Shown here piece by piece: positions 24,301 to 31,899 of a stretch of DNA of 64,000 nucleotides (positions are counted from its first letter, which is position 1; every line of letters begins with the position of its first letter). The translations under genes and the position numbers were made by a program. The DNA is taken from assembly GCA_009741485.1 (NCBI GenBank), contig CM019229.1, positions 234,943 to 298,942 on the forward strand, written 5' to 3'. The notes beneath the pieces were generated by a model. It saw only the letters and a program-made list of their open reading frames with translations, was not told where the DNA came from and searched no databases. Source of the DNA: Malurus cyaneus samueli. Lineage: Eukaryota > Chordata > Aves > Passeriformes > Maluridae.

Positions 24301-25527
24301 CCTGCAGCAGGCATATACAACAACAGTCCATACACATGGAGGTGGTGGGGCATGGGCTCCTCATCCTCCTCCAGCCAAGTTTCCTGCACTGCACCCCCAT
24401 GCTGCCCATGGGGCTTGTAGCATCACTAAGAAAGGGGTCCTAAAAAGCTGTGTGCCACCCCCACTCTGTAACCCAATGGCCATGGCAGCCAGGGCGGGTC
24501 AGCCAGCATGTGTGCCAGGGCCCAGCTGTGCCAGGCTGCTCATCCTTGCGGGGTGGAGTCTGGGGCAGCCCCTGCCATGGCCACACAGCTCTACTGGGGA
24601 TGAAGAGTTGAGATGACTCAGCCGAAGAGCAAACCCCCTCATCCACTTTGGGGACATCAGGGCGGCCGTTCAGGGAAACCAGCCTGCAGCACCAGGCTCG
24701 GCCCTGCTCCTGTCACAGGGGCCTCTGCTGCTCTGGCCACCGGGACACAGCGGGTCTGGTGCTGGCGGCTGGAAGTGAGGAACAGCAGGATCGGGCCTGC
24801 GGGATATTTGGGATGGGAAGAGAAAAGCGATGCCAGCTTGCGAGCAGTAGCTCGCTCCCCTCCCCCACCTGCTAAAAATAACCGGCTCCCTCGGGCCGCG
24901 CACCCACCCCCTGCCCACAGCCGCGGGGTCCCTCGGCCCGAGGCTCCCCCGGGGGGGCTGATGGTGACCCCACACAGGGAGCCCGCGACACGGTGACAGC
25001 GGCCCCGCGGCCCCAGCGCCATCGGTGCCATATTGCCCCTTCTGCCAGCCTAGGAGGGGCACACAACAGCCTCCCGGCCCCCAACCCCACGAAGCGCAGC
25101 TCTTCTCCAGCCCACAGAAGACAAACGGCTCCGACCCACATACGGGCTGAGAACATATTTATATCCGGCGGGCACCGGGGCTCAGGGAGCGATTCCACCC
25201 GGGGGGGCGACATCCAGCCCCGGTCCCGTGCTCCTCCTGCGGCCCCAGGGCCCGAGTGGTCCCATGGATACGACAGCAGGGCGGGAGACTCTCAACTGCT
25301 GCCACCACACGGGGGGCGCGCCGGGCCCGAGGATTCGCGCACGGGCGACCCGACGCAGGCGGCCACCCCGAGCCGAGGAATGGGGGAACCCCCCGGCACC
25401 ACCTCCGCGCGGGGCCCGGCCTTGCCCCCAGGAGCTGTAGGGCCCTCCCGCCCCCGCTCACCGGGCTGCGCCGCTTCAGTGTCACGTTCTTCCAGAGCAG
25501 AAGATGGAGCTGATGCAGGAACCCCAT
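263..25527 (-). CDS. ABCA2: ABCA2, ATP-binding cassette transporter A2 (5' part, 33 coding exons, runs off the left edge)
   Basis: ABCA2 is a full-size ABCA-family lipid transporter of late endosomes/lysosomes, prominent in brain and oligodendrocytes and linked to sphingolipid and cholesterol handling (family knowledge). The 33 exons read here give residues 1 to about 1835 with every splice phase consistent. Order: a short cytosolic N-terminus, TM1 (about 23-42), a large glycosylated luminal domain (about 55-720), TM2-TM6 (about 748-960), nucleotide-binding domain 1 (Walker A GHNGAGKT at 1075-1082, signature LSGGM at 1174-1178, Walker B VILDE at 1195-1199, switch His about 1230), an acidic/Ser-rich linker, TM7 (about 1533-1550), and most of luminal domain 2. 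The start [20 protein letters not shown] matches the mammalian start. The remaining roughly 600 residues lie left of position 1. All catalytic motifs of NBD1 are intact, so nothing suggests a pseudogene. The paralogues ABCA1 and ABCA7 are excluded by the N-terminus and linker. Confidence 0.97.
427..453. repeat. (TGGGA)n pentanucleotide microsatellite
   Basis: About five perfect or near-perfect GATGG/TGGGA units in the ABCA2 intron between exons 32 and 33. Confidence 0.8.
674..779 (-). CDS. ABCA2: ABCA2 coding exon 32
   Basis: Encodes residues 1763-1798 ([18 protein letters not shown]... AVRRTAQ). Acceptor CCCACAG, donor GTGGGA. Confidence 0.96.
959..1157 (-). CDS. ABCA2: ABCA2 coding exon 31 (GC donor)
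   Basis: Encodes residues 1697-1763 ([15 protein letters not shown]... [14 protein letters not shown]). The only donor that keeps the Arg-Tyr junction is CACAG/GCAAG, that is, a GC-AG intron with a strong consensus around the GC. Confidence 0.94.
1613..1938 (-). CDS. ABCA2: ABCA2 coding exon 30
   Basis: Encodes residues 1588-1697 of luminal domain 2 ([14 protein letters not shown]... [18 protein letters not shown]), with several sequons. Confidence 0.97.
2308..2410 (-). CDS. ABCA2: ABCA2 coding exon 29
   Basis: Encodes residues 1554-1588 ([20 protein letters not shown]...), the start of luminal domain 2. Phase 1 to phase 2. Confidence 0.97.
2555..2773 (-). CDS. ABCA2: ABCA2 coding exon 28 (TM7)
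   Basis: Encodes residues 1481-1554. It opens with an alternating Glu-Ala tract from a GCAGAG micro-repeat, followed by [20 protein letters not shown] and TM7 ([17 protein letters not shown]). Donor GTGCGT. Confidence 0.95.
3808..4095 (-). CDS. ABCA2: ABCA2 coding exon 27
   Basis: Encodes residues 1385-1481, an acidic/Ser-rich linker ([20 protein letters not shown] ... [15 protein letters not shown]). The donor GTTGGT is weak, but its phase agrees with the next exon. Confidence 0.96.
4171..4615 (-). mobile_element. CR1 LINE 3' fragment in ABCA2 intron 26
   Basis: Read on the plus strand, the copy starts with the tail remnant catcatagaaccacagact, then the gtttgggttggaagggacc block. These are the reverse complement of the avian CR1 3' end, so the element is sense on the minus strand. 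It is a 5'-truncated 3'-UTR-type copy, with its 3' end about 75 bp from the exon 27 acceptor. Confidence 0.92.
4744..4864 (-). CDS. ABCA2: ABCA2 coding exon 26
   Basis: Encodes residues 1345-1385 ([20 protein letters not shown]...), the conserved regulatory segment after NBD1. Donor GTATGA. Confidence 0.97.
4954..5138 (-). CDS. ABCA2: ABCA2 coding exon 25
   Basis: Encodes residues 1283-1344. The acceptor at 5139-5141 restores the [12 protein letters not shown] segment, matching mammalian EPGLASSPPG, and keeps phase. An internal CTGTCAG acceptor at 5096 would break the frame. [14 protein letters not shown] follows. Confidence 0.94.
5554..5736 (-). CDS. ABCA2: ABCA2 coding exon 24 (NBD1 switch His)
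   Basis: Encodes residues 1222-1283, with the H-loop [15 protein letters not shown] and the end of NBD1. The donor CAG/GTCTGG is weaker than its neighbours. Confidence 0.95.
5817..6013 (-). CDS. ABCA2: ABCA2 coding exon 23 (NBD1 signature and Walker B)
   Basis: Encodes residues 1156-1222: the ABC signature [10 protein letters not shown], Walker [10 protein letters not shown] and the D-loop VDPYARR. Confidence 0.98.
6327..6539 (-). CDS. ABCA2: ABCA2 coding exon 22
   Basis: Encodes residues 1085-1156 of NBD1 ([20 protein letters not shown]... [15 protein letters not shown]), including the Q-loop Gln of CPQHN. Donor GTAGGC in phase 2. Confidence 0.98.
6829..7012 (-). CDS. ABCA2: ABCA2 coding exon 21 (NBD1 Walker A)
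   Basis: Encodes residues 1024-1085: the start of nucleotide-binding domain 1, with [10 protein letters not shown] at 1075-1084. Phase 2 exit within the Met codon. Confidence 0.98.
7304..7468 (-). CDS. ABCA2: ABCA2 coding exon 20
   Basis: Encodes residues 969-1024, the linker between TM6 and NBD1 ([17 protein letters not shown]... [13 protein letters not shown]). Confidence 0.97.
7873..8077 (-). CDS. ABCA2: ABCA2 coding exon 19 (TM6)
   Basis: Encodes residues 901-969, with [16 protein letters not shown], the [14 protein letters not shown] loop and the last helix of membrane domain 1. Confidence 0.97.
8375..8525 (-). CDS. ABCA2: ABCA2 coding exon 18 (TM5)
   Basis: Encodes residues 850-900 ([20 protein letters not shown]... 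AFEKCIA). Phase 2 in, phase 0 out. Confidence 0.97.
8752..8942 (-). CDS. ABCA2: ABCA2 coding exon 17 (TM3-TM4)
   Basis: Encodes residues 787-850, with two hydrophobic helices ([19 protein letters not shown] and [16 protein letters not shown]). Confidence 0.97.
9280..9394 (-). CDS. ABCA2: ABCA2 coding exon 16 (TM2)
   Basis: Encodes residues 748-786, with membrane segment [19 protein letters not shown] and the cytosolic EKEHRLKE loop. Confidence 0.97.
9916..10018 (-). CDS. ABCA2: ABCA2 coding exon 15
   Basis: Encodes residues 714-748 ([20 protein letters not shown]...). The donor GTGAGT splits the Asp codon before TM2. Confidence 0.97.
10099..10272 (-). CDS. ABCA2: ABCA2 coding exon 14
   Basis: Encodes residues 656-714 ([20 protein letters not shown]... 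[11 protein letters not shown]), the membrane-proximal luminal segment. It is highly conserved. Donor GTAAGT. Confidence 0.97.
10655..10751 (-). CDS. ABCA2: ABCA2 coding exon 13 (acceptor next to a CR1 element)
   Basis: Encodes residues 624-656 ([20 protein letters not shown]...). Its 3' splice site CCCACTAG lies only 13 bp from the 3' terminus of a same-strand CR1 copy, so part of the pyrimidine tract and probably the branch point come from the repeat. Confidence 0.95.
10765..11220 (-). mobile_element. CR1 LINE 3' fragment in ABCA2 intron 12
   Basis: The octamer tail remnant aatcatagaatcac is followed by the CR1 3' region (ggaaaagccctctaagatc; gggcagcctgttccagtgc). It is sense on the minus strand, the same strand as ABCA2. 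The 3' terminus abuts the splice acceptor of exon 13. The 5' (high-coordinate) boundary is approximate. Confidence 0.92.
11492..11659 (-). CDS. ABCA2: ABCA2 coding exon 12
   Basis: Encodes residues 568-623, ending in the conserved [15 protein letters not shown] segment. It has three N-glycosylation sequons. Donor GTGAGA, phase 0. Confidence 0.96.
11932..12060 (-). CDS. ABCA2: ABCA2 coding exon 11
   Basis: Encodes residues 525-567 ([20 protein letters not shown]...), with three sequons. Confidence 0.96.
12272..12431 (-). CDS. ABCA2: ABCA2 coding exon 10
   Basis: Encodes residues 471-524 ([20 protein letters not shown]... SNPKILYAP), nearly identical to the mammalian protein. Confidence 0.96.
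12653..12987 (-). CDS. ABCA2: ABCA2 coding exon 9
   Basis: The longest exon (335 bp, residues 360-471). A low-complexity Ala/Asn/Thr-rich stretch with several sequons lies between [10 protein letters not shown] and the strongly conserved [19 protein letters not shown]. Donor GTAGGA, phase 2. Confidence 0.95.
13579..13797 (-). CDS. ABCA2: ABCA2 coding exon 8
   Basis: Encodes residues 287-359, including [13 protein letters not shown] and a [14 protein letters not shown] segment that aligns with the mammalian LSAELRNQLDVAKV. The acceptor is TGTAG. Phase 0 at both ends. Confidence 0.92.
13879..14064 (-). CDS. ABCA2: ABCA2 coding exon 7
   Basis: Encodes residues 225-286 of luminal domain 1, phase 0 at both ends. 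It is a variable segment identified from its intact frame and consensus splice borders. Confidence 0.87.
14509..14613 (-). CDS. ABCA2: ABCA2 coding exon 6
   Basis: Encodes residues 190-224 ([20 protein letters not shown]...). This part of the luminal domain is poorly conserved; the call rests on splice sites, frame and position. Confidence 0.88.
14767..14894 (-). CDS. ABCA2: ABCA2 coding exon 5
   Basis: Encodes residues 147-189, with the conserved [17 protein letters not shown] segment carrying two sequons. The phase 1 entry and phase 0 exit are consistent. Confidence 0.93.
15097..15263 (-). CDS. ABCA2: ABCA2 coding exon 4
   Basis: Encodes residues 91-147 of luminal domain 1 ([14 protein letters not shown]... 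[10 protein letters not shown]). The frame continues from exon 3 through a split Thr codon. Confidence 0.93.
15686..15797 (-). CDS. ABCA2: ABCA2 coding exon 3
   Basis: Encodes the start of luminal domain 1 (residues 54-91; [15 protein letters not shown]...), with an N-glycosylation sequon (NST) at its end. The donor is GTGAGT in phase 2. Confidence 0.95.
15798..18091 (-). other. ABCA2 intron 2
   Basis: A 2.3 kb intron without recognisable exons or repeats. It has an A-rich patch around 17285-17345. The long minus-strand open frame across 16855-17730 shows no family resemblance and is considered chance. Confidence 0.8.
18092..18185 (-). CDS. ABCA2: ABCA2 coding exon 2 (TM1)
   Basis: Encodes residues 23-53 and contains the first membrane segment (core [16 protein letters not shown]) followed by the basic RQKKPT stretch. 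It has a CCCCAG acceptor and a GTGAGT donor in phase 1. It is separated from exon 1 by a 7.3 kb intron, the largest in the gene here. Confidence 0.96.
18186..25461 (-). other. ABCA2 intron 1
   Basis: A 7.3 kb first intron. It is GC-rich with no recognisable coding exon. AT-rich islands at 21565-21690 and 22970-23040 could be regulatory. The right-hand 600 bp merge into the CpG island. An alternative 5' exon, known in mammals, could hide here but is not evident. Confidence 0.75.
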
Positions 25528-26050
25528 GGTCGGGTCGGGCCGCCCCCGCCGAAGGGCCACGCCGCGCACAGCTTCGCGGTCACCCGCGGCGCACCGCCAT
25601 CGCCTCGCAACCGCCGACTACTGCTCGCCGTGGGCTGTGAGAAAGCGGAGCGACCTCGGCCCGGGCCCGGCCCCGCCGCGCCCGCCCCAACCCTGCGCAG
25701 CACCAGCACCAGCACCGCCCGCGGCCCCTGGCGGCCGCCCCTTAAAGGCACCGCCCGACCCGAGCGCTCCGCCCGCACGGTGGCCCTGGCACAGCCGGGC
25801 CCGGGCCCAGGGTATCTCCGCTGGGTGGGAGCCGCGGGCCGGCCCGGCTCATCCCGGCAGCAGTGGCCCCGGTGCGGCCTATCCGGAGAGGAGCTGCTGC
25901 CCCAGGGTCCGCGTAATCCTCGCTCCCCTCGAGCCGCCCCCCAGCCGCCGTCCCGCCCTGCAGCCAGACACAGGTCACCTCCACGCCTCAGCCCCTCCTA
26001 TCCCCCAGGACGGGACGGACTAGCGCCTGGCTGCGGAGTGTGTGTGCCAC
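24870..26050 (-). promoter_or_regulatory. ABCA2: CpG island and probable ABCA2 promoter
   Basis: CpG density rises sharply around the ABCA2 start codon (25527) and falls on both sides. GC-box-like CCGCCC motifs occur near 25447, 25665-25690, 25735 and 25755-25775. No convincing TATA box lies just upstream, which fits a dispersed CpG-island promoter. The transcription start itself cannot be placed from sequence. Confidence 0.75.
25462..25527 (-). CDS. ABCA2: ABCA2 coding exon 1
   Basis: Encodes residues 1-22, ending in KRRSP. The ATG is at 25527-25525, inside a CpG island, and the donor GTGAGC follows in phase 0. The 22-residue cytosolic leader is very conserved. Mammals also have an alternative first exon; I saw no clear counterpart here. 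Confidence 0.95.
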
Positions 26051-26235
26051 GGCTGTCCCTGTTCTTGGATGTTGCCCACCCTGCTCCTGCCTGACGCCTC
26101 CCACGGGCACGTGCTGGGACGTCCATGAGTGTTTTTGGAGGGACTGACCTACTGCCACATCTGTACCCCGTCATCTTTGAACCCAGGGCTGAGAAGGATG
26201 CCTTCAACAGCAGTACAGCCTGAACCAGGCCAGGT

Positions 26236-26560
26236 CTCCTTCATCCCATCCACCCTTCTATCCATACTTCCATCCATCCTTTTTTCCTGCCATTCATCCA
26301 TCCTTCCTCCCATTCATTCTTTCTCCCATCCATATTCCCATCTATGCATGCTCCCATCCATCCATCCATCCATCCATCCATCCGTCCGTCCGTCCGTCCG
26401 TCCGTCCATCTGTCCGTCCGTCCATCCTCCCATCTGTCCTTCCTTCCATCCTTCCCTCCATCGTTTCTTCCTTCTTTTCCTCCTTCCTTCCATCCTTTCT
26501 TCCATCTGTCCTTGCTTCCATCCATTCACCCCATCTTTCTTTCCCTCCCTTTTCCTGTCT
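26236..26560. repeat. (CATC)n / (CGTC)n microsatellite, interrupted
   Basis: A pyrimidine-rich tetranucleotide tract with a pure core at about 26353-26408 that switches from CATC to CGTC units. Both flanks are degraded CATC/CTTC. Open frames here on both strands (PSIHPS-type or DGWMDG-type repeats) are products of the repeat. Confidence 0.93.
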
Positions 26561-28663
26561 TAGTTCTCTCCATTTCCCACCTGTCTGTCCCTCTTCCTGC
26601 TCTCTGCAGCCCCCCCTTCACCTTCCCTCTCTCTTCCTCCAGCTCTCTGTGACTATCTCACTCTCCATGCTGCTTCCCAGGCCAAGTGTAGCCAGGAGCA
26701 GTGAATCCTCTCTGGCTGCCCCAGCCCCAGTGGTGCTGCCAAATATGCCTGTGCTCAGGGCAGGCCCTTTGGCAGCTGCCCAGGGCTAACAAAAACTCCC
26801 CTTGTCCAACACAAAGCGACATTATTCCCCAAACTTCTGCGCAAAACACTGTGCTGAGGTCCAGGAGGACAAAGAATGCCTGGTGATGTGGTGGCAGAGA
26901 GGCAGTGTGTGCAGCTCCGTGCTCTGGGGAGGGTGACTGGTTTGGGAGGGATGATGAGTATGTGGGCAGGGCTACGGGAAGCAGGGCTGCCCAGAATTGA
27001 GGGGAGCTGGGCTTTTACTAGGTCTCTGGGAAAGGAGGGATGCAGTCACCCTTGGTTCCCCACAAAGAATTGTATGTGGGTTGCCCCCAGCCCACATGAG
27101 GAGCACCTCATAACCCCTGTCACACAGTAGAGTGAGTCTCCAGCTTGGAGAGGCACAACGGGAGATACATGGATGGGTCAAAGCCCTGAGCTCGGTCTCC
27201 TGCTCCTTCCCTCCTGCTGCCCCTGGGTCTCAGGGAGCTTCACAACTGCTCTTCTGCTTGGCATGGCCACAGAAACCCTGAAAGGCCAGCAAGGGGCAGA
27301 CTCAGCAATGTGCCATAGAGCAGCACAGCCCCGGGGACATGATCGCCCATCTCCTCCATAGACCCACGACCTGAAGCTCCAGGCCCATCTCCTCCATGGA
27401 CCAGGGGTCCTGAAGACTAGGGGACATGGAGCCCTAAGCACCTCTCAGGGGACTTCCTTGCAGGGTGGCCAAGCTACTCTCTCTGTGTGAGGTCATCTGC
27501 AGATGGCAGTACCCATCCACATATATCTCCCTGCTCTTGTGCTGGTGCTGTCCAGCATTCTCCAGTGGTCCCATGGTATGGCCCCTGGCATTGATCTCTG
27601 CCCAGCCCACCTAGGCAACACTGGCCCTGGCTCCCTGCCTGGCTCAGAGCCATATCCTTTGGGCCACAGGATCAGGGTGTTTGGATCCACCGGTTGCAAG
27701 TCCTCCCTGGGCATTGTCCCTGCACCCAGGGTGTCCTGGGGCAGCACCTGCAAATGACGGCTGTAAGTGCCAGGGAAAAGCTTCCTGCTGCTCTACCAGC
27801 CATCCTGAATCTCCTGTGGAAGTGCTGTCCCCAGAGCTGTCCTCCATGTACTCTGGGCCCTCAAGACGTGCAACAGCAAAAGGATGATGCTGAATATTCC
27901 AGCCAGGCAGGGACTACTGCCCACAGCCAGCAGGGCCAGGGCAGGGCAGGCTGGAAATGGTGCCCATGGACTGTGATATCTGGACTTTTATGCAGGGGAA
28001 GAAATGCAGAAAAGGAGTGAGAAAAGATTACAGGAAACAGGGACATAGCTGCAGAGGAAGGAACACCCTCCCTTGGGGTTGCAGTTGGCCTCTGAGGGTT
28101 CCCAGCATGTCACTGAAACCACAGAGCCCTGCTTACACCCTGGCATGATGGCATGGCATTGTTCCCAACGGGGATCCCAAGAGGCTGGCAGCCAGCAGGA
28201 ATGAGGGTGCAGATCCCAGGGGCAGCCTGAAAACAGGGAACAGTTTGAAGCTCTGTTCCCAGCTCTGTGTGTGCCAGGGCACAGGGCATGCCCTTGCCAG
28301 CTTCAGAAACAGTGCTGGACACCTTAATGCTCCCCTCCTTGCCTCTGCCTCCGTTTCCCCATCTCATTTTGCCTGCCGGGGCTTTCATGGAGACTTGGGT
28401 CCTGGACAGCAATACCAGCAAAGGACACAGCTGAACCAGGAGCAGGGCAGGACTGGGGCAGAGCAGAGGCAGCTCTCTGTACACACACTGCTGAGTCTCA
28501 CATGTGCCCGCTTCCCCTTTTGGTAGGAAACATCCTGGGTAGGAAGGACAGTGCCACATTGGTGGCACATTGGGGCTGTTAGCTGATGGTTTCAGGATGA
28601 GTCAGTGGGAGTTGGTATCCTGTTTGCAACCAAACTGCGGATGGCAGATGGGTGGCAACTTTG

Positions 28664-28932
28664 TAAGGCTGAGGGCACCAACCCAGCCACGGGGCACCCA
28701 AACATCTAGGGGCCAAATGCTCAGTTACGTAGCACCCACTCAGCCGCAGGACACTCACACAGTCCTGAGGTGCCCATTCAGCCACAAGGCACCCACCATG
28801 GGGTGCCCACTCAGCCAGAGGGTACCCACCCAACTGTGGGGCACTCACCCAACTGTGGGGTACTCACCCAGTCCATGGAGCACTTGCCCAGCTGAGGGAC
28901 ACCCACCCAGTCACAGGGTGCCCACAGGGCAG
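28664..28932. repeat. Degenerate tandem array, period about 22-24 bp
   Basis: Successive variants of a unit like 'gcacccacycagccrcagg' (for example ggcacccaccatggg, gcactcacccaactgtggg twice, gacacccacccagtcacagg). It is an old minisatellite. Confidence 0.75.
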
Positions 28933-29853
28933 CGCAGGGGAAGTGCTGGGAGTGGGGTGTGCCAGCTGCCACGTAGGGCAGGAAGGATCTGCTATGGGGC
29001 TGGGACAAGGCAAAACTGCAGAAAAGAGGAAGCCCTTGAGTGCCTCAGCCCAGCGCAGCAGTACCCAGGCAGACACACCTGGCACCTCACACGCCTCGGT
29101 CACAGTAAGTATGAGTTCAACGGTGCTGACAAATGAGGGAAGAGGGGCTGAGAAATGGGGTGGCCCCTGCCACTGCCAAAGCAGGGGGTTCCCTTTCAGA
29201 GCATCCCCAAAATGGGGGCAACATCCCCAAAGCAGGAGCAAAATTCCCGCTACTGGGGACAGGGAGCTGCAGCACTGATGTGCAGTGTAGGGAACCAGAA
29301 AAGCTTTCCCAGCCCTTTCTGCTTCCCATGCCAGATTTGTCTGGAGCCTAAACTTAGCTCATGTATTTTAGCAGGACAGACGGAGTGGGCCAGGGTGGGA
29401 AAGGGATATTTTGCAGCCAAGCTGCAGTGCTGGGGTGCGTGGGAAAGTAGGGCACCGCTTTCCAGGAGGCTCCAATACTGGAGGCATGGGCTCAATCCCA
29501 GCTGGCAGTGGTGTGCAGGCAACCCACATGTTTCCAGAGGTTTCCACAAAGGGGAAACCACCTTTGGTACTGAACGCTCTGAGCTCTGCAGGGAATCCAG
29601 AGGGGGCTTAAGCTGGCAGCTGGCCCCCAGTGCAGCCAACCATCCCCCTCGCCACCTCTGCCACTGCTCTGCTCCCAGTGGTGTTCCTGGTTAAATCACA
29701 GCACTGCTGAAGGAGCCTGAGGCAGGCAGATGGGCACCCTCATCCCACAGCTGAGTCCCAGCAGTGGCAGCCCCAAGTGCTGCATTGGCCTCCCTGCTCT
29801 CCCTGCCCTCTGTGCCCACACAGTGGGGCAGTGGCCATCTGTGACATCCTGGA

Positions 29854-29860
29854 TATAAAA
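29854..29860 (+). promoter_or_regulatory. TATA-like motif upstream of FUT7
   Basis: TATAAAA sits in an otherwise GC-rich stretch about 0.7 kb before the FUT7 start codon. With a splice acceptor (CTCTCACAG) at 30511-30519, a short 5' exon starting near 29885 is possible. This is motif-only evidence. Confidence 0.22.
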
Positions 29861-30510
29861 TATATTTGGGGCACTGAGGCTATGAGCTCCCAGTCTGCTG
29901 GGATTCCTGATGGCTTTAGGGCCCGGGGAGAGCATCCTGACCTGGGGAGGGCACTATGAGCCTGGGAGTTGCCTTGTCATTGCACAGGAGAATGCTGGGA
30001 TGAGGGGGTGCTTCTTGGGCAGGACACTCCCAAAATCGGCCCTCATCAGGGTTTTGGACTTCACAGTCACCCCATTTTGCTGTTATGGCCTTGCCATGGG
30101 GCTGTTCAATGGGGCTGGGGTGTTGTCCCTTGTCCTTTGCACACAGCAGTGGCAAAGCTGGATGCATATCAGGTTTGACCTGTTTTGGGTAAAGCAAGAA
30201 GTGAGACCGTGACTGTGTCAGGTGGGGAAACTGCCCCAGTGGGGCTAGACAGGTGGGGCAGAAGGGCACAGGTGGCTTACTTCCCATCAGCTCTGCCCTT
30301 TCCAACAGCATCTGTGCTCCCCCAAAGGTCACCAGGGATCACAGGAACGTGAGCAAAGACCACCTTGGGGTGACATCAGGTCCATAGGAACTCTGTGGCA
30401 CAAAGAAACAGAGAGCCCAGGTTTCATAGAGAAGTCCTTTCTCTGGCCCCATTGCCTTCCCATCACCCCTCATCCCTGCAAACTGAGCTGATGATCCTTG
30501 GTGGCCTCTC

Positions 30511-30519
30511 CTCTCTCAC
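30511..30519 (+). other. FUT7: Probable splice acceptor for the FUT7 coding exon
   Basis: A pyrimidine-rich tract ending CTCTCACAG lies 46 bp before the chosen FUT7 start codon, suggesting a noncoding 5' exon upstream. Confidence 0.5.
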
Positions 30520-30565
30520 AGGCATCAGCTCTGACACGCAAAGAGGTAACAGCCAACCCACCAGC

Positions 30566-31609
30566 ATGCCCTGGGCTTTGTCTCTGCGATGGTCACCATG
30601 GGGCCGGCCTGGTTTGAAGGTCTTGGTCACTGCTGTGGTGTTTGTAACCACCCTCTGGAACCTGAGGTTCTTCCTCAAACCCTCCAAGGGCTCTGGAGAA
30701 GACACTAAACACAAGGAGCCACTGGTGATCCTGGTGTGGGAATGGCCCTCCAAACAGGTCCCCAATGTCAGTGGGGATGTGTGCCGGGAGCTGTATGGCA
30801 TCACAGGCTGCCAGCTCACCACAGAGCGCCAGCTCCTGCACCAGGCCAACGTGGTGGTGTTCCCCCACTCCAGGCTCCAGCCTGGCCGGGACAGACTGCC
30901 CAAGGAGAGGCTGCCAGGGCAGAACTGGGTATGGGCCTCCCTGGAGTCCCCCTCCAACACTAGAGCTCTAGCAGAATGGAACCAGACCTTCAATTGGGTG
31001 ATGACCTACAGACAGGATTCGGACATCTTCATCCCCTATGGCAAGCTTGTGCCCAACCAGTCAGCCACTGTGAACATACCTGCAAAGACCAACTTGGTGT
31101 CCTGGGTTATCAGCAACTACCACAGGACTCAGAAAAGGGCTGAAGTCTACAAAAACCTCTCCAGGTACCTCCATGTAGATATATATGGGAAAGCAAACAA
31201 TAAGCCCCTCTGCAAAGACTGTCTATTGGCAACAATATCCAAGTCCAAGTTCTACCTGGCCTTTGAGAACTCCATCCACCGGGACTACATCACAGAGAAA
31301 CTCTGGAGGAACTCACTGCTGGCTGGCACTGTGCCTGTGGTGCTAGGGCCACCCAGGTCCAACTACGAGCAGTTTGTTCCCTCAGACTCCTTCATCCATA
31401 TCAATGACTTTGCCTCCCTAGAGGAGCTGGCCACCTTCCTGAAGACAATGAACTCCAGCCGATACCAGCAGTTCTTTTCCTGGCAGAGGAGGTTTAGTGT
31501 GAAGCTCTACACAGATTGGAGGGAACGGATCTGCACCATCTGCACCGCCTACCCCCACCTGCCCCATGGCCACCTCTATCCTGACCTGCAGGGCTGGTTC
31601 AGCTCCTAG
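30566..31609 (+). CDS. FUT7: FUT7, alpha-1,3-fucosyltransferase 7
   Basis: Golgi type II enzyme that adds fucose from GDP-fucose in alpha-1,3 linkage to sialylated N-acetyllactosamine, making sialyl-Lewis x type selectin ligands on leukocytes (family knowledge). The 347-residue protein has a short cytosolic tail, a signal anchor at about 18-37 and a GT10 catalytic domain. It carries WVWASLESPS (121-130) and the donor-binding block FYLAFENSIHRDYITEKLWRN (229-249) followed by GTVPVVLGPP. Cys pairs at 73/82, 216/219 and 323/326 are spaced as in mammalian FUT7. There are five sequons (67, 139, 164, 197, 296). The frame is open upstream to 30395, but a CTCTCACAG acceptor ends at 30519 and the Met at 30566 sits just before the signal anchor, so I chose it. 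The length is near the human 342. Synteny with ABCA2 and NPDC1 favours FUT7 over other FUT genes. Confidence 0.95.
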   Translation: MPWALSLRWSPWGRPGLKVLVTAVVFVTTLWNLRFFLKPSKGSGEDTKHKEPLVILVWEWPSKQVPNVSGDVCRELYGITGCQLTTERQLLHQANVVVFPHSRLQPGRDRLPKERLPGQNWVWASLESPSNTRALAEWNQTFNWVMTYRQDSDIFIPYGKLVPNQSATVNIPAKTNLVSWVISNYHRTQKRAEVYKNLSRYLHVDIYGKANNKPLCKDCLLATISKSKFYLAFENSIHRDYITEKLWRNSLLAGTVPVVLGPPRSNYEQFVPSDSFIHINDFASLEELATFLKTMNSSRYQQFFSWQRRFSVKLYTDWRERICTICTAYPHLPHGHLYPDLQGWFSS

Positions 31610-31863
31610 CGTGTGCCAGGACCCTTGGGATGAATCCAGGCAGAGGATATGGGGGGGTAGAAAATGCATGGGGCACCCAGCTGCATGCAGGATGGTGGGG
31701 CAAGGAGGACAGGAACTCTCACTCTCCTCCCAACCCAGCTGTTGCCACTCCGGGACTTTGAGCAACTCCCCATGACTTCATTTCTTGTGAAACAGGACTA
31801 ATCATCCTGATCCAACAATGAACACCTTGTCAGGGTGCTGGCAGGACCACAGGCTGCTTTGGA

Positions 31864-31869
31864 AATAAA
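31864..31869 (+). terminator. FUT7: FUT7 polyadenylation signal
   Basis: AATAAA lies 255 bp after the FUT7 stop codon and is followed by a GT-rich stretch (tgtgcatgtggtgtgggc), the usual downstream element. Confidence 0.75.
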
Positions 31870-31899
31870 TGGCACGGTGCTGCTGAGGCTGTGCATGTG

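Larger units (their letters stand above)
26051..30565. other. ABCA2-FUT7 intergenic region
   Basis: Divergent spacer between the ABCA2 and FUT7 5' ends. It holds a long CATC/CGTC microsatellite (26240-26560) and a degenerate tandem array (28664-28932), but no recognisable coding sequence. FUT7 5' untranslated exons and promoter should lie in its right half. A TATA-like TATAAAA is at 29854-29860. Confidence 0.7.

Noticed and set aside
26241..26563. Repetitive ORFs (PSIHPS / DGWMDG) on both strands
   Set aside because: Direct translation of the CATC/CGTC microsatellite.
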